Of a stretch of 64,000 bases of DNA, positions 1-8,582 are shown piece by piece. The stretch covers positions 142,420-206,419 of the forward strand of contig JACCFC020000003.1 of NCBI GenBank assembly GCA_020830965.2. The letters run 5' to 3'. The notes under the pieces were generated by a model. It was not told the origin of the DNA. It worked only from the letters and a program-made list of their open reading frames with translations, and searched no databases. The stretch comes from Neisseriaceae bacterium TC5R-5 (lineage in GTDB: Bacteria; Pseudomonadota; Gammaproteobacteria; Burkholderiales; Chromobacteriaceae). Positions within the stretch are counted from its first letter, which is position 1. Each line of letters opens with the position of its first letter. The position numbers were made by a program, and so were the translations under genes.

Positions 1-528
1 CTTACTGGCGGCGATCATCAGGATCATGGCAATCACCACGGCAGTCATCATCACCGGTAGGTGCTCGGCCATGCCGATGGCGGTAATTACCGAGTCAATC
101 GAAAATACAGCGTCCAGCACCACAATCTGGGTAACGATGGTGGCAAAGGCGGCATATACTTTTTGGTTATTGCTTTTAACTTCGTCCACGCCTTCCAGGC
201 GTTCATGCAGTTCGGTGGTGGCTTTGAATAGCAGGAATATCCCGCCGCCGAGCATAATGAGGTCTCTACCAGAAAAGGGTTGGCCCAGAATGTGGAAGAG
301 TGGAGTGGTGAGTGTGACCAGCCAGGAAATACTTGCCAGCAGAATCAGGCGCATGACCAATGCAAAAGACAGGCCAAGAATGCGGGCGCGGTCGCGTTGA
401 TCAGGGGGTAATTTGTCCGCCAGAATGGCAATAAAGATAAGGTTGTCAACCCCTAGTACAACTTCCAGAATAATCAGTGTAAGCAGGCCCAGCCAGGCCG
501 AGGGGTCGGATAGCCACGTGACGTCCAT
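1..528 (-). CDS. TerC family integral membrane protein (C-terminus cut by window edge)
   Basis: The minus-strand frame is open from the ATG at 528 to the window edge, giving 176 codons with the 3' part missing. The product is a very hydrophobic membrane protein. It has the acidic intramembrane motifs typical of TerC/YkoY/Alx proteins: [11 protein letters not shown] near the N-terminus and [18 protein letters not shown] after a charged cytoplasmic loop ([14 protein letters not shown]). The family is linked to tellurite resistance and, more recently, to metal ion (Mn) export at the cytoplasmic membrane. The substrate here cannot be told from sequence. It is separated from the cytochrome biogenesis genes and probably transcribed on its own. 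Confidence 0.85.
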   Translation of the reverse strand, partial: MDVTWLSDPSAWLGLLTLIILEVVLGVDNLIFIAILADKLPPDQRDRARILGLSFALVMRLILLASISWLVTLTTPLFHILGQPFSGRDLIMLGGGIFLLFKATTELHERLEGVDEVKSNNQKVYAAFATIVTQIVVLDAVFSIDSVITAIGMAEHLPVMMTAVVIAMILMIAASK

Positions 529-663
529 GATGAAAAATCAGATTCCTTAGTAATGAAAACTCGACAAAAATACCACAAGGCCCAGTCGCCTTGATATTTG
601 TTTTATGTCAGCAGGCCAACGACTTAGGAAAAGTGTCGTGTCCATACATCAAAAAATGCAAAA

Positions 664-686
664 GGCCACGGCAAGTGACCGTGGCC
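664..686 (-). terminator. Rho-independent terminator after ccsB
   Basis: Read on the minus strand, an 8-bp GC-rich stem (GGCCACGG / CCGTGGCC) with a 7-nt loop is followed by a T-rich tract (TTTTGCATTTTTT). It lies just past the ccsB stop codon, so it most likely ends the resB-ccsB transcript. Confidence 0.8.
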
Positions 687-702
687 AACCACAACAGTTG
701 CT

Positions 703-1848
703 TTATAGCGTACCGTAGGAATGTAAACCAGCTAGGAACATATTCACGCCCAGAAAGGCGAAGCTAGTCACGAACAGGCCAATCACTGCCCACCAGGCTA
801 GCGGCGCACCGCGCCACCCTTTTACCAGGCGGATATGCAGCCAGGCGGCATAGTTAAGCCAGACAATCAGCGCCCAAGTTTCTTTCGGGTCCCAGCTCCA
901 GTAGCCACCCCAGGCATCCGCCGCCCACATCGCCCCCAGGATGGTGGCAATGGTGAAGAATAAAAAGCCGACTGAAATCACTTTATACATGATTTCGTCC
1001 AGCACTTCGGCGGCTGGCAAGCGGTCTTTCAGCCAGCCTTTCAGCACTAGCAGTTGGGCAATACCCAGCATTGCGGCAATGGCAAACGCTCCGTAACCGA
1101 CAAAATTGGCCGGTACGTGGATTTTCATCCACCAGGATTGCAATGCAGGAATCAGCGGCTGAATTTCATGCGCCTGGCGCTCAAAGGTGTACCACAGGGT
1201 AAAGGCGACGGCGACATTGATAATCAGCAGCACAAATGCGCCCATCTGCCGCGCGGCGTATTTGGCTTCGTAGTACAGATACATCAGCGCGGTAATGATG
1301 GTGAACATCACGAAGACTTCGTACAGATTGGACACCGGTATATGGCCGATGTCGGGGCTGATTAAATAACTTTCGTACCACCGTGTCAGTAATCCGGCCA
1401 GCCCCATAGTGGCCGCTGCCCAGCACAGACCGCTGCCGAGCATGGTCAGCGTGGATGAACGTACCAGTAAGCCGGCCCAATAACTGAGATTAGCCAGGAA
1501 AAACAGCGTACACATCCACATAATGGCCGACTGACTGGCCAGCAGATATTTCAACCAGAACGCGGTTTGGCCGCGCGCCAGATCACCCTGATAGGCCAGA
1601 ATAGCCAGCAGGGCAATACCTGCCGTCAGTGGAAAAAACCAGCGCAAGGGTTTCCAGAACCAGCCCAGTGCAATCAGTCCCAGTGTGGCACCAACAAAAA
1701 TAGCTTGTTCGTAACCATCCATATAGCTGCGATACAGATGAAAGCTATACGCCGTCGTCAGGCAGAGCAGCAGCGCATACAGCCAATCTGCGATGCCCAG
1801 CCGCTTTAGCCCTGAGTGCTGTGTAAATGAGTGACTAAGTTCCATCAT
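703..1848 (-). CDS. ccsB: Cytochrome c biogenesis protein CcsB/CcsA (ResC type)
   Basis: 381 aa polytopic membrane protein of System II cytochrome c maturation. Together with ResB it carries haem across the membrane and ligates it to CXXCH apocytochromes in the periplasm. The haem-handling WWD motif is visible near residues 310-325 (WGGYWSWDPKETW), flanked by transmembrane helices and conserved His residues. The start ATG at 1848 is preceded by GAGGG and overlaps the resB stop by 4 nt (ATGA), so the two are translationally coupled. Its neighbour, the cytochrome c4 gene, encodes a likely client. Confidence 0.93.
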   Translation of the reverse strand: MMELSHSFTQHSGLKRLGIADWLYALLLCLTTAYSFHLYRSYMDGYEQAIFVGATLGLIALGWFWKPLRWFFPLTAGIALLAILAYQGDLARGQTAFWLKYLLASQSAIMWMCTLFFLANLSYWAGLLVRSSTLTMLGSGLCWAAATMGLAGLLTRWYESYLISPDIGHIPVSNLYEVFVMFTIITALMYLYYEAKYAARQMGAFVLLIINVAVAFTLWYTFERQAHEIQPLIPALQSWWMKIHVPANFVGYGAFAIAAMLGIAQLLVLKGWLKDRLPAAEVLDEIMYKVISVGFLFFTIATILGAMWAADAWGGYWSWDPKETWALIVWLNYAAWLHIRLVKGWRGAPLAWWAVIGLFVTSFAFLGVNMFLAGLHSYGTL

Positions 1849-3899
1849 ATCCCTCGTAACAACTGTTTGATGGCGTCGCAGTGACGCGTGAAATCGGTGT
1901 CCAAATCGCGATTGTGCCGGTTGGAAGCCATAGCGATACGCACTTGCTTATCGTGCAGGCTGACCCACAAGCGTAATTCACGGACGTAAAACATCAGGAT
2001 GATACCTATCACCAGCAACAGCGAGCCCAGATAAACCAGCGTCTTGCCAGGTGAGCGGGTGAGTTGCAGACCAGAGGCCTGTACCTGATCAAAGCCATCT
2101 AATTGCAGGAAAACCGGGGCGCCATAATCATGCAAAGCGCTGGCGGCGACCAGACTATCCAGCAAGAAGCGGTAGTTGTCTGCGCTGAGTTCACGCGGTT
2201 TGATGTCAGCGTGGCGATCTGCCACCGCCATCACATCGACGACAGCACCTTGCAGGATTTTGATATAGGTTTGTGCCACGGCCTGGCGCTTATCTGCCGG
2301 GACTTTTTTATCCAGGAACTGTTCCAGGCCCGCAAACCCTCCCTGGGCAAAACGGGCCAGTATCCATTCAACGCTATCGCTAAATTGCCGCTGCATGGTG
2401 GGGCTAATCGCTGCGCCCTGCATGGCTTTTTGTGTGCTGTCATGTGCTATTTCAGCGTATAGCGCCGGGTTGAGCAGTGCCGCACGCAGTCGCATAAAGC
2501 GCTCTATGCTCATGTTTTCATCCAGCGGAATACGCAGGTACTGAAAAGGTTCGGCCACCGTTTTGCGTACGCCAGCAATCAGATAGCTGCTGCCCTCCTG
2601 CTGAATAGGGGCCATATAGTGCATAAACTCTACCGCCTGACCCTGGCTGTCCCGCAGCTTGAAGCTGATCGACGGCCCTTGATTCTTCAACTGCTTTTCC
2701 TGCTTCACCGAGCGCGCATCCTGCATCTGCTCACTCAGCGTTTTGGGCTGTGTGGTCGGTTTGCTCATGTCTTCGATATTGAACAGGCGGAATTCACCCA
2801 GCTCTAGCGTATAGGATTGACCATTGGCTAGCAGCGGTTGGCTGGCCATGGACAGCGCTTTGATATCGGTCGGTGCACTTTGTGGTTTGGCCAGGTTCCA
2901 GGCTTTAAAACGTAAGGGTGAGCCGCCATCACCAAAGCTGGACTGGTAAATCGCCACACCATCAACAATCAGTGGATGGTTGACCTTGACGGTAGCGGCC
3001 GTCACTTTACCACTGGCTTTGTCAGTGACCAGAATATCGCTAGCAAATAATTTCGGCATGCCGTTACTGTAGTAGTCGACATGAAATTTTTTCAGCGTAA
3101 TGACGAAAGGTAGCTCCTGTACCAGATAGCCATTGCCGGCATTGATAAAGGTGACATCGGCACTTTTGTTTTCCGCAATGGTGACATTGCCGCGAAAGGA
3201 CAGATTGCCCACGCCCAAACGGCTTTGCTCGGGAATTTGGCTTTGTGGAATATCGCGCGTCTCTGGCACGATGCGGCCAAACAGTTCGCCAACTTTAAGC
3301 GGTAAGTTGCCATCCAGTAAGCCGCCAATGCAAATAACAATAATGGCGATATGGGCAAAAAAGTAGCCCAGCTTGCTAAAAGCGCCTTTTTTCGCCGCCA
3401 GCAGCTGGCTACCATCCTCACGCTGTTTTTCGCGGAAACGATAGCCTTGCTGCTGTAGATAACGACCCACTATCGCCAGCTCCGGAGCCTCCGCCGTAAA
3501 ACTGGCACTGTGTTTCATTGCCGCCAGTGAGGTGTCGGTGGCTTTTTCGCGAAAGCCTTTGATCTCTTTGATAAAGCCGGGACCATTACGGAAAATGCAC
3601 AGGCTGATGGACAGCACCAGGAATGCCAGAATAGTCAGAAACCAAACAGAATGATAAACATCATACAAACCCAGTACGCTGAAGACCTCAAACCAGAACG
3701 GGCCAAACTCGAAAGCATAATTGGGGTAGGGTTCGTTTTGCTTCAGTACGGTACCAATAATCGAGGCAATCGCGATAATGGTTAATAAGCCGATAGCAAA
3801 ACGCATGGAACTTAACAGCTCGTACCACGAATGGAGCCGACTATGACGACGAGGGTTGTTTTTCATAATGTGCTGCTGAATGCGAAAAGGGAACGCCAT
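1845..3899 (-). CDS. resB: ResB-like cytochrome c biogenesis protein
   Basis: 684 aa partner of CcsB in System II cytochrome c biogenesis. The N-terminal part holds three hydrophobic helices (SMRFAIGLLTIIAIASIIGT, then VWFLTILAFLVLSISLCIF, then GYFFAHIAIIVICIGGLL). A long periplasmic domain follows, and a last helix lies near residues 620-640 (LVYLGSLLLVIGIILMFYV). I take the ATG at 3899 because GGGAAGG lies 6 nt upstream; the internal Met at residue 12 has no such site. The 4-nt overlap with ccsB indicates an operon. Confidence 0.92.
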   Translation of the reverse strand: MAFPFRIQQHIMKNNPRRHSRLHSWYELLSSMRFAIGLLTIIAIASIIGTVLKQNEPYPNYAFEFGPFWFEVFSVLGLYDVYHSVWFLTILAFLVLSISLCIFRNGPGFIKEIKGFREKATDTSLAAMKHSASFTAEAPELAIVGRYLQQQGYRFREKQREDGSQLLAAKKGAFSKLGYFFAHIAIIVICIGGLLDGNLPLKVGELFGRIVPETRDIPQSQIPEQSRLGVGNLSFRGNVTIAENKSADVTFINAGNGYLVQELPFVITLKKFHVDYYSNGMPKLFASDILVTDKASGKVTAATVKVNHPLIVDGVAIYQSSFGDGGSPLRFKAWNLAKPQSAPTDIKALSMASQPLLANGQSYTLELGEFRLFNIEDMSKPTTQPKTLSEQMQDARSVKQEKQLKNQGPSISFKLRDSQGQAVEFMHYMAPIQQEGSSYLIAGVRKTVAEPFQYLRIPLDENMSIERFMRLRAALLNPALYAEIAHDSTQKAMQGAAISPTMQRQFSDSVEWILARFAQGGFAGLEQFLDKKVPADKRQAVAQTYIKILQGAVVDVMAVADRHADIKPRELSADNYRFLLDSLVAASALHDYGAPVFLQLDGFDQVQASGLQLTRSPGKTLVYLGSLLLVIGIILMFYVRELRLWVSLHDKQVRIAMASNRHNRDLDTDFTRHCDAIKQLLRGI

Positions 3900-4003
3900 G
3901 ATTGGCCTTCCCTTTTGAACAGATTGCTATCCTAAAGTTGCACATGCGCCCAGTATGAAACTGCGCTGCATGCTATGCCGGTCTGGGCATCGATTAGCCA
4001 CGC

Positions 4004-4621
4004 TTAACGCAAGCCGGAAATATATTGGGCAACCGCTTCCATTTCTGCATCGGTCATACGACTGGCAATATCTGCCATGATGTTATTTTTACGACTTACA
4101 CCAGCTTTGAAATCCTGCAACTGCTTGACAATATAGCTGGCATGCTGGCTACCCAGACGTGGAAACTCATCAGGAATGCCCTTGCCCGCCGGGCCGTGAC
4201 AGGCCATACAAGCAGGAACACGGTTCACAGCGTTACCAACCCGGTAAATATGCTCACCCGTAGCGATTAATTCTTTTTTGGTCGCTTCGCGCGGTTTGGC
4301 TTTTTGTTCGCTAAAGTAAGCCGCTACATTGCGCATATCGTCGTCAGAGAGCGGACTGACCATTCCCATCATGATGGGGTTTTGGCGAACACCGCTTTTA
4401 AAGGCTTTTAGCTGGTTATACAGATACTGAAAATGCTGTCCAGCCAGACTGGGGTTGTCGGCTGCTACGCTATTGCCATCTACCCCATGGCAGGCTGCGC
4501 AGACCGTATCGACAATTTGTTTGCCTTTTATCGGGTCAGCCTTGGTGGCTTGTGGGGCGGCAGCCAGCACGTTGCCGGCGAGGGTTGCGGCTAGCATCGC
4601 CAACAGCATCATACGTTTCAT
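4004..4621 (-). CDS. Di-haem cytochrome c4
   Basis: 205 aa periplasmic protein with an N-terminal signal peptide (cleavage probably after NVLA, residue 20 or so). It has two CXXCH haem-binding sites, CAACH and CMACH, in two similar halves, which is the cytochrome c4 layout. Met ligands are plausible at NPIMMGM in the first half and [11 protein letters not shown] in the second. Cytochrome c4 passes electrons from the bc1 complex to terminal oxidases. A good ribosome site (AAGGAG) precedes the ATG. The gene is divergent from engB and lies upstream of resB-ccsB, which supply its haem attachment. Confidence 0.93.
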   Translation of the reverse strand: MKRMMLLAMLAATLAGNVLAAAPQATKADPIKGKQIVDTVCAACHGVDGNSVAADNPSLAGQHFQYLYNQLKAFKSGVRQNPIMMGMVSPLSDDDMRNVAAYFSEQKAKPREATKKELIATGEHIYRVGNAVNRVPACMACHGPAGKGIPDEFPRLGSQHASYIVKQLQDFKAGVSRKNNIMADIASRMTDAEMEAVAQYISGLR

Positions 4622-4714
4622 GGTCGCTCCTTTAGGGGGCTAGCCCTAAATTTCTGTGAAAGTGGCAATTTCAAACCTGTTATTCTATACCAACTGATTT
4701 CCTGCTTACTACCT

Positions 4715-5323
4715 ATGTCTATTTTTCAGAACGCCAAATTTTACACCACCGTTAACCACATCAAGGATTTACCGGTCACTCGAGCCGAGGTGGCTTTTGT
4801 GGGTCGATCCAATGCTGGCAAGTCCAGCGCCATCAATACCCTGACCAAACACGGAGGCTTGGCCAGGGTATCCAAAACGCCCGGGCGTACGCAGCACATC
4901 AATTTTTTTGAGTTTGGTAACGAGTGTTTTTTAGTCGATTTACCAGGTTATGGCTATGCGGAAGTGCCCGAAGCGGTGCGCCTGCACTGGGTTGAGCTGT
5001 TAGGACGTTATCTGCAAACCCGGCAAAGCCTGATTGGTTTATTGCTGATTATGGATGCCCGCCATCCCTTAAAAGAGCTAGATCACAAAATGCTGACGTT
5101 TTTCCAGCAGCGCCAGCAACCGGTTCATATCCTGTTATCCAAGGCGGACAAAATGTCACGTCAGGAGCAGAACAAGGTACTAGCCTGGGTGAAACAGCAG
5201 TTGCAGGCCTATCCGGATGCCAGTGTGCAAATGTTTTCCAGTTTGAAAAAAGCCGGTGCCGACGAGGTTGAACAAGTGCTGGCAAACTGGTTTGCGCCCT
5301 ATTTAGCAGCACAAAACGATTAA
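4715..5323 (+). CDS. engB: Ribosome biogenesis GTPase EngB (YihA/YsxC)
   Basis: 202 aa GTPase needed for assembly of the large ribosomal subunit. All G motifs can be seen: P-loop GRSNAGKSS (residues 30-38), switch region TPGRT, G3 DLPGYGYA, G4 SKADK and G5 FSSLKK. Length fits the family. No strong ribosome-binding site is visible in front of the ATG. The gene is divergent from cytochrome c4 across 93 bp that must hold both promoters. This adjacency is common in betaproteobacteria. Confidence 0.95.
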   Translation: MSIFQNAKFYTTVNHIKDLPVTRAEVAFVGRSNAGKSSAINTLTKHGGLARVSKTPGRTQHINFFEFGNECFLVDLPGYGYAEVPEAVRLHWVELLGRYLQTRQSLIGLLLIMDARHPLKELDHKMLTFFQQRQQPVHILLSKADKMSRQEQNKVLAWVKQQLQAYPDASVQMFSSLKKAGADEVEQVLANWFAPYLAAQND

Positions 5324-5466
5324 GAACCACTAAGCAAAGTGGCCGAGCCGGGTCAATAAAGTGTGTAAATTTTATTTTTGGTCGCCGAAGTGATGCACTA
5401 AACTGGAATGCTGACTGCCCCAAAAATCGCTCCCTCGTTTTTGTACCCGGAAAGACCCGCAGAGCC

Positions 5467-6663
5467 ATGAATGCATTCGAACACGCCGGCTTGATCATCG
5501 GCAGCCACTTTCAGCCTATTTATAGTCTGGCGCATCGTCGCAGTATTGGCGTCGAAGCCTTGTTGCGTGCCGAACAACAGGGCAGCCCACTGGAGCCGCT
5601 AGCGGCTTTCAACTTAATGGCTTCCAGCGAGCAGCGTCATCTGCTGGATCTGGCCGTCAGCAACGCGCATATCAGCCGCTTTCAGCAACTGCCGCAAACC
5701 CAGCCGCTTTGGCTGTTCCTCAATCTTGACAGCAGCACCCTTGCCCGACCAGAACGGGCAATGGCACTGCTCAACAGCATTCGCCATGCCGGGCTTCAGC
5801 CCGGACAAGTAGTGCTGGAGATGCTGGAACACGATATGGAAGTCAACGCGGTGGTATTGGAAAGCCTGGCACTGCTCAAACAGCATGGTTTTTTAATCGC
5901 CATTGATAACTTCAACGTCAGCCACTCCAATCTTGAGCGCATCTGCCAACTTGAACCTAATTTGGTGAAATTTAATCGTCAATTATTGCGCAGTGCCGTG
6001 ACCCAGCCACGCAGCCGCAAGCTATTGCATAAGCTGGTACGACTGACACACGATATCGGCGCCCTGGTGGTGGAAGAAGGAATCGAAACGGCAGCCGAGG
6101 TTCTAGTTGCGCTGGAGTCCGGTTGTGATTTGATTCAGGGTAATCTGGTTGCGCTGCCCGCAGCGCTGCCGGATCAAGACGTGCTGATCACGCCACGTAT
6201 TGAGGCGCACTGGGATGAGTTCATGGCGCAGGAGTTGCTGAAGCGCAAGTTGAATCGCCGCCAGCTGGAACTGGCCCGGCAGTCTTTTGTGCAAAGCGCT
6301 ATCTCATTGATGCAGGGCATTCCCTTTGACCTTGCCGCCAAGCCCATGCTGTCTTTACACGATGTCTGCCGCTGTTTTCTGCTGGATAATGAAGGCCGTC
6401 AACTCGGACAATATTTACAAAGCCGACAAGCCGCTTCAGCGGCCAATCCGATGTTTGCACCACTGGCAGATACCACCGGAGCGGTCTGGTCACGCCGCCA
6501 TTATTTTCAGCATGCCATCGAGCAACCCGGCGTGTTGTATATGAGTGAGCCCTACCTCTCCATGACCGACACCCGTGGCTGCATTACGATTTCTATGGCG
6601 ATAGAAATTGATGAGGCTATGCATGTATTGTGTGCGGACATTCTGGTGGCTAGTTACCGCTGA
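5467..6663 (+). CDS. EAL-domain protein with degenerate active site and C-terminal sensor-like domain
   Basis: 398 aa soluble protein. Residues about 10-240 form an EAL (c-di-GMP phosphodiesterase) domain: FQPIYSL, EALLR at E30, NLD at N86, a glutamate region at 118-121, and K168. The metal-binding DDFG signature reads DNFN (147-150), the lysine motif reads NLVKFN instead of DxxKID, and QGY reads QGN. The domain may therefore bind c-di-GMP without cleaving it. The last ~130 residues form an alpha/beta PAS- or Cache-like region, similar in position to the YkuI C-terminal domain. There is no transmembrane segment. It appears monocistronic. Confidence 0.8.
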   Translation: MNAFEHAGLIIGSHFQPIYSLAHRRSIGVEALLRAEQQGSPLEPLAAFNLMASSEQRHLLDLAVSNAHISRFQQLPQTQPLWLFLNLDSSTLARPERAMALLNSIRHAGLQPGQVVLEMLEHDMEVNAVVLESLALLKQHGFLIAIDNFNVSHSNLERICQLEPNLVKFNRQLLRSAVTQPRSRKLLHKLVRLTHDIGALVVEEGIETAAEVLVALESGCDLIQGNLVALPAALPDQDVLITPRIEAHWDEFMAQELLKRKLNRRQLELARQSFVQSAISLMQGIPFDLAAKPMLSLHDVCRCFLLDNEGRQLGQYLQSRQAASAANPMFAPLADTTGAVWSRRHYFQHAIEQPGVLYMSEPYLSMTDTRGCITISMAIEIDEAMHVLCADILVASYR

Positions 6664-6772
6664 ACAGAAGACCAAAGCCTAGCAGAGGCTCAGCAAACGT
6701 CACTGCTCACTTATTATTGAACCAGCAGGCAGAAATCCTGTTCGCGATCTCTACCTGCTCGCCCGACAACCA

Positions 6773-8542
6773 TTAGCCCTGTAAAGCCTGCGCCAATTGT
6801 CCGGCCTGCTCGCCGACAATCAGGTGCCAGATACCGGGAGCCACTTCACTAGCCGCCATCACCCCGGCACTTTGCGCCTGCGCAAGATTGAACTGGCTGG
6901 CCTCCTTCAGCTCCACCCGCAGACGGCTATGCGCTACCGCCTCCAGCTTCAGCACATTAGCCTGCCCACCCAAGGCCTGAGTCAGTTGGGCAATATCGGC
7001 AGACAGCTTAAGCGGCGCGGCCTCGCTTGGCACAGCAAGGGGCTCGCTAGTGCTGGCAGGTACCGGTAGTGGCACAGCATCGTCATCACTGCTGCTATGG
7101 CGCAGATAAATGTCCATATCGGTTTTCAGGTTTTCCGATAAAGGGCCAAAAATGGCTTGCACCCCACTACCGACCACCATCACACCTGAAGCACCCATCG
7201 CCTTGAGTTTGGCCTGATCTACCTGCTTGATGTCTGCTACCGCCACCCGCAGACGGGTAATACAGGCATCCAGGCTACGGATATTCTGCCGGCCACCAAA
7301 AGCCAGCACCAACTGCCGCGCGCGCTGATCTTCGCTGACACTTTCCTCTGTCGTGAGTGCCTCATCTTCACGGCCAGGTGTTTTCAACTTGAACTTACTG
7401 ATCATCACACGGAAAACGGTGTAGTAAATCAGCGCATAGATCGGGCCAACGATGAATACATAGCCGGCATGCTTGGACTTGTCGCCAATCAGGTTAAACA
7501 TCAAAAAGTCGATGCCACCCTGCGAAAAAGTAAACCCCATGTGCATATCCAGCGTATTGGCAACAAACTGGGCGGAAGCCGCCAGGCAGGCGTGGATGAA
7601 ATACAGCACCGGAGCCACAAACAGGAAGGAAAACTCAATGGGTTCGGTAATACCAGTCAGGAAGGAAGTGAGCGCGGCCGACACCATCATGCCCCCCACT
7701 TTGACGCGGTTTTCCGGTTTGGCACTATGCCAGATCGCAATCGCTGCGGCGGGCAGGCCAAACATCTTGAAGAAAAATGCCCCAGCCAGAATGCCGGCAG
7801 TAGGATCACCGGCAAAGAAGCGATTGATATCACCACGCACTACCTGGCCGCTGGCATCGGTAAACGAGCCCATCTCGAAGAAAAACGGCACATTCCAGAT
7901 ATGGTGCAAACCAAATGGGATCAACAAACGCTCAACAAAACCATACACCGTGGCAGCGGTGCGCGGATCGCTAACGGCAGCCCAATGCGAGAAGGTTTTG
8001 ATCTGCGCTGCTATCGGTGGCCAAACCATGGAGAGCACCACACCCAGACCAATGGCGCAAATAGCCGTGATGATGGGTACAAAGCGTTTGCCCGCGAAAA
8101 AGCCCAGATACGAGGGCAGATTAATCCGGTAAAAGCGGTTGAACAGATAGGCCGCCAGACAGCCGGCCAGAATACCGCCGAACACTCCGGTCTGAATCGA
8201 AGGCACGCCCATAATCATGTCTGGAGTTACGCCTAAAATCTTCGCCATCACCCCCAAGGTTACCGTCATCACCAGAAAACTGACCGTCGCTGCCAAAGCG
8301 GCCACGCCATCGTTTTCAGTGAAACCCAACGCGGTACCCACAGCGAAAATCAAGGGTAAATTGCTGAAAATACTATCGCCCGAACTCTTCATCAGCGCTA
8401 AGACTGCCAACGCCAACTCGTTCTGGGTGTGAAAATCGGTAGCGCCAATGCCCAGCAATAAACCAGCTATCGGCAAGACGGCGACCGGCAACATTAGTGC
8501 CTTACCTATCTTTTGCAGAAAAGCGAACGACTGACTAAACAT
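6773..8542 (-). CDS. nagE: N-acetylglucosamine-type PTS transporter, EIIC-EIIB with a second IIB-like domain
   Basis: 589 aa membrane transporter subunit of the glucose/GlcNAc PTS superfamily. Residues 1 to about 370 are the EIIC channel (starts [20 protein letters not shown]; includes [15 protein letters not shown]). An EIIB domain follows with the phosphorylated Cys in [11 protein letters not shown] second IIB-like domain at the C-terminus has His in place of that Cys ([11 protein letters not shown]), so it cannot accept phosphate in the usual way. I start at the ATG at 8542 (AAGGAA upstream; the protein begins at EIIC) rather than an upstream in-frame codon at 8623. EIIA is supplied by the upstream nagF gene. 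GlcNAc specificity is inferred from this pairing. Confidence 0.87.
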   Translation of the reverse strand: MFSQSFAFLQKIGKALMLPVAVLPIAGLLLGIGATDFHTQNELALAVLALMKSSGDSIFSNLPLIFAVGTALGFTENDGVAALAATVSFLVMTVTLGVMAKILGVTPDMIMGVPSIQTGVFGGILAGCLAAYLFNRFYRINLPSYLGFFAGKRFVPIITAICAIGLGVVLSMVWPPIAAQIKTFSHWAAVSDPRTAATVYGFVERLLIPFGLHHIWNVPFFFEMGSFTDASGQVVRGDINRFFAGDPTAGILAGAFFFKMFGLPAAAIAIWHSAKPENRVKVGGMMVSAALTSFLTGITEPIEFSFLFVAPVLYFIHACLAASAQFVANTLDMHMGFTFSQGGIDFLMFNLIGDKSKHAGYVFIVGPIYALIYYTVFRVMISKFKLKTPGREDEALTTEESVSEDQRARQLVLAFGGRQNIRSLDACITRLRVAVADIKQVDQAKLKAMGASGVMVVGSGVQAIFGPLSENLKTDMDIYLRHSSSDDDAVPLPVPASTSEPLAVPSEAAPLKLSADIAQLTQALGGQANVLKLEAVAHSRLRVELKEASQFNLAQAQSAGVMAASEVAPGIWHLIVGEQAGQLAQALQG

Positions 8543-8582
8543 AGTGTGAATTCCTTGCGTCAAACCTGCGGTATTCGATGAT

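Noticed and set aside
512-521. Further CACGTG word as a fourth parS site
   Set aside because: Flanking bases do not match parS; only the central six bases are shared.
7469-8236. 255-codon plus-strand frame inside nagE
   Set aside because: Fully antisense to a well-conserved membrane domain; its composition mirrors the real gene.
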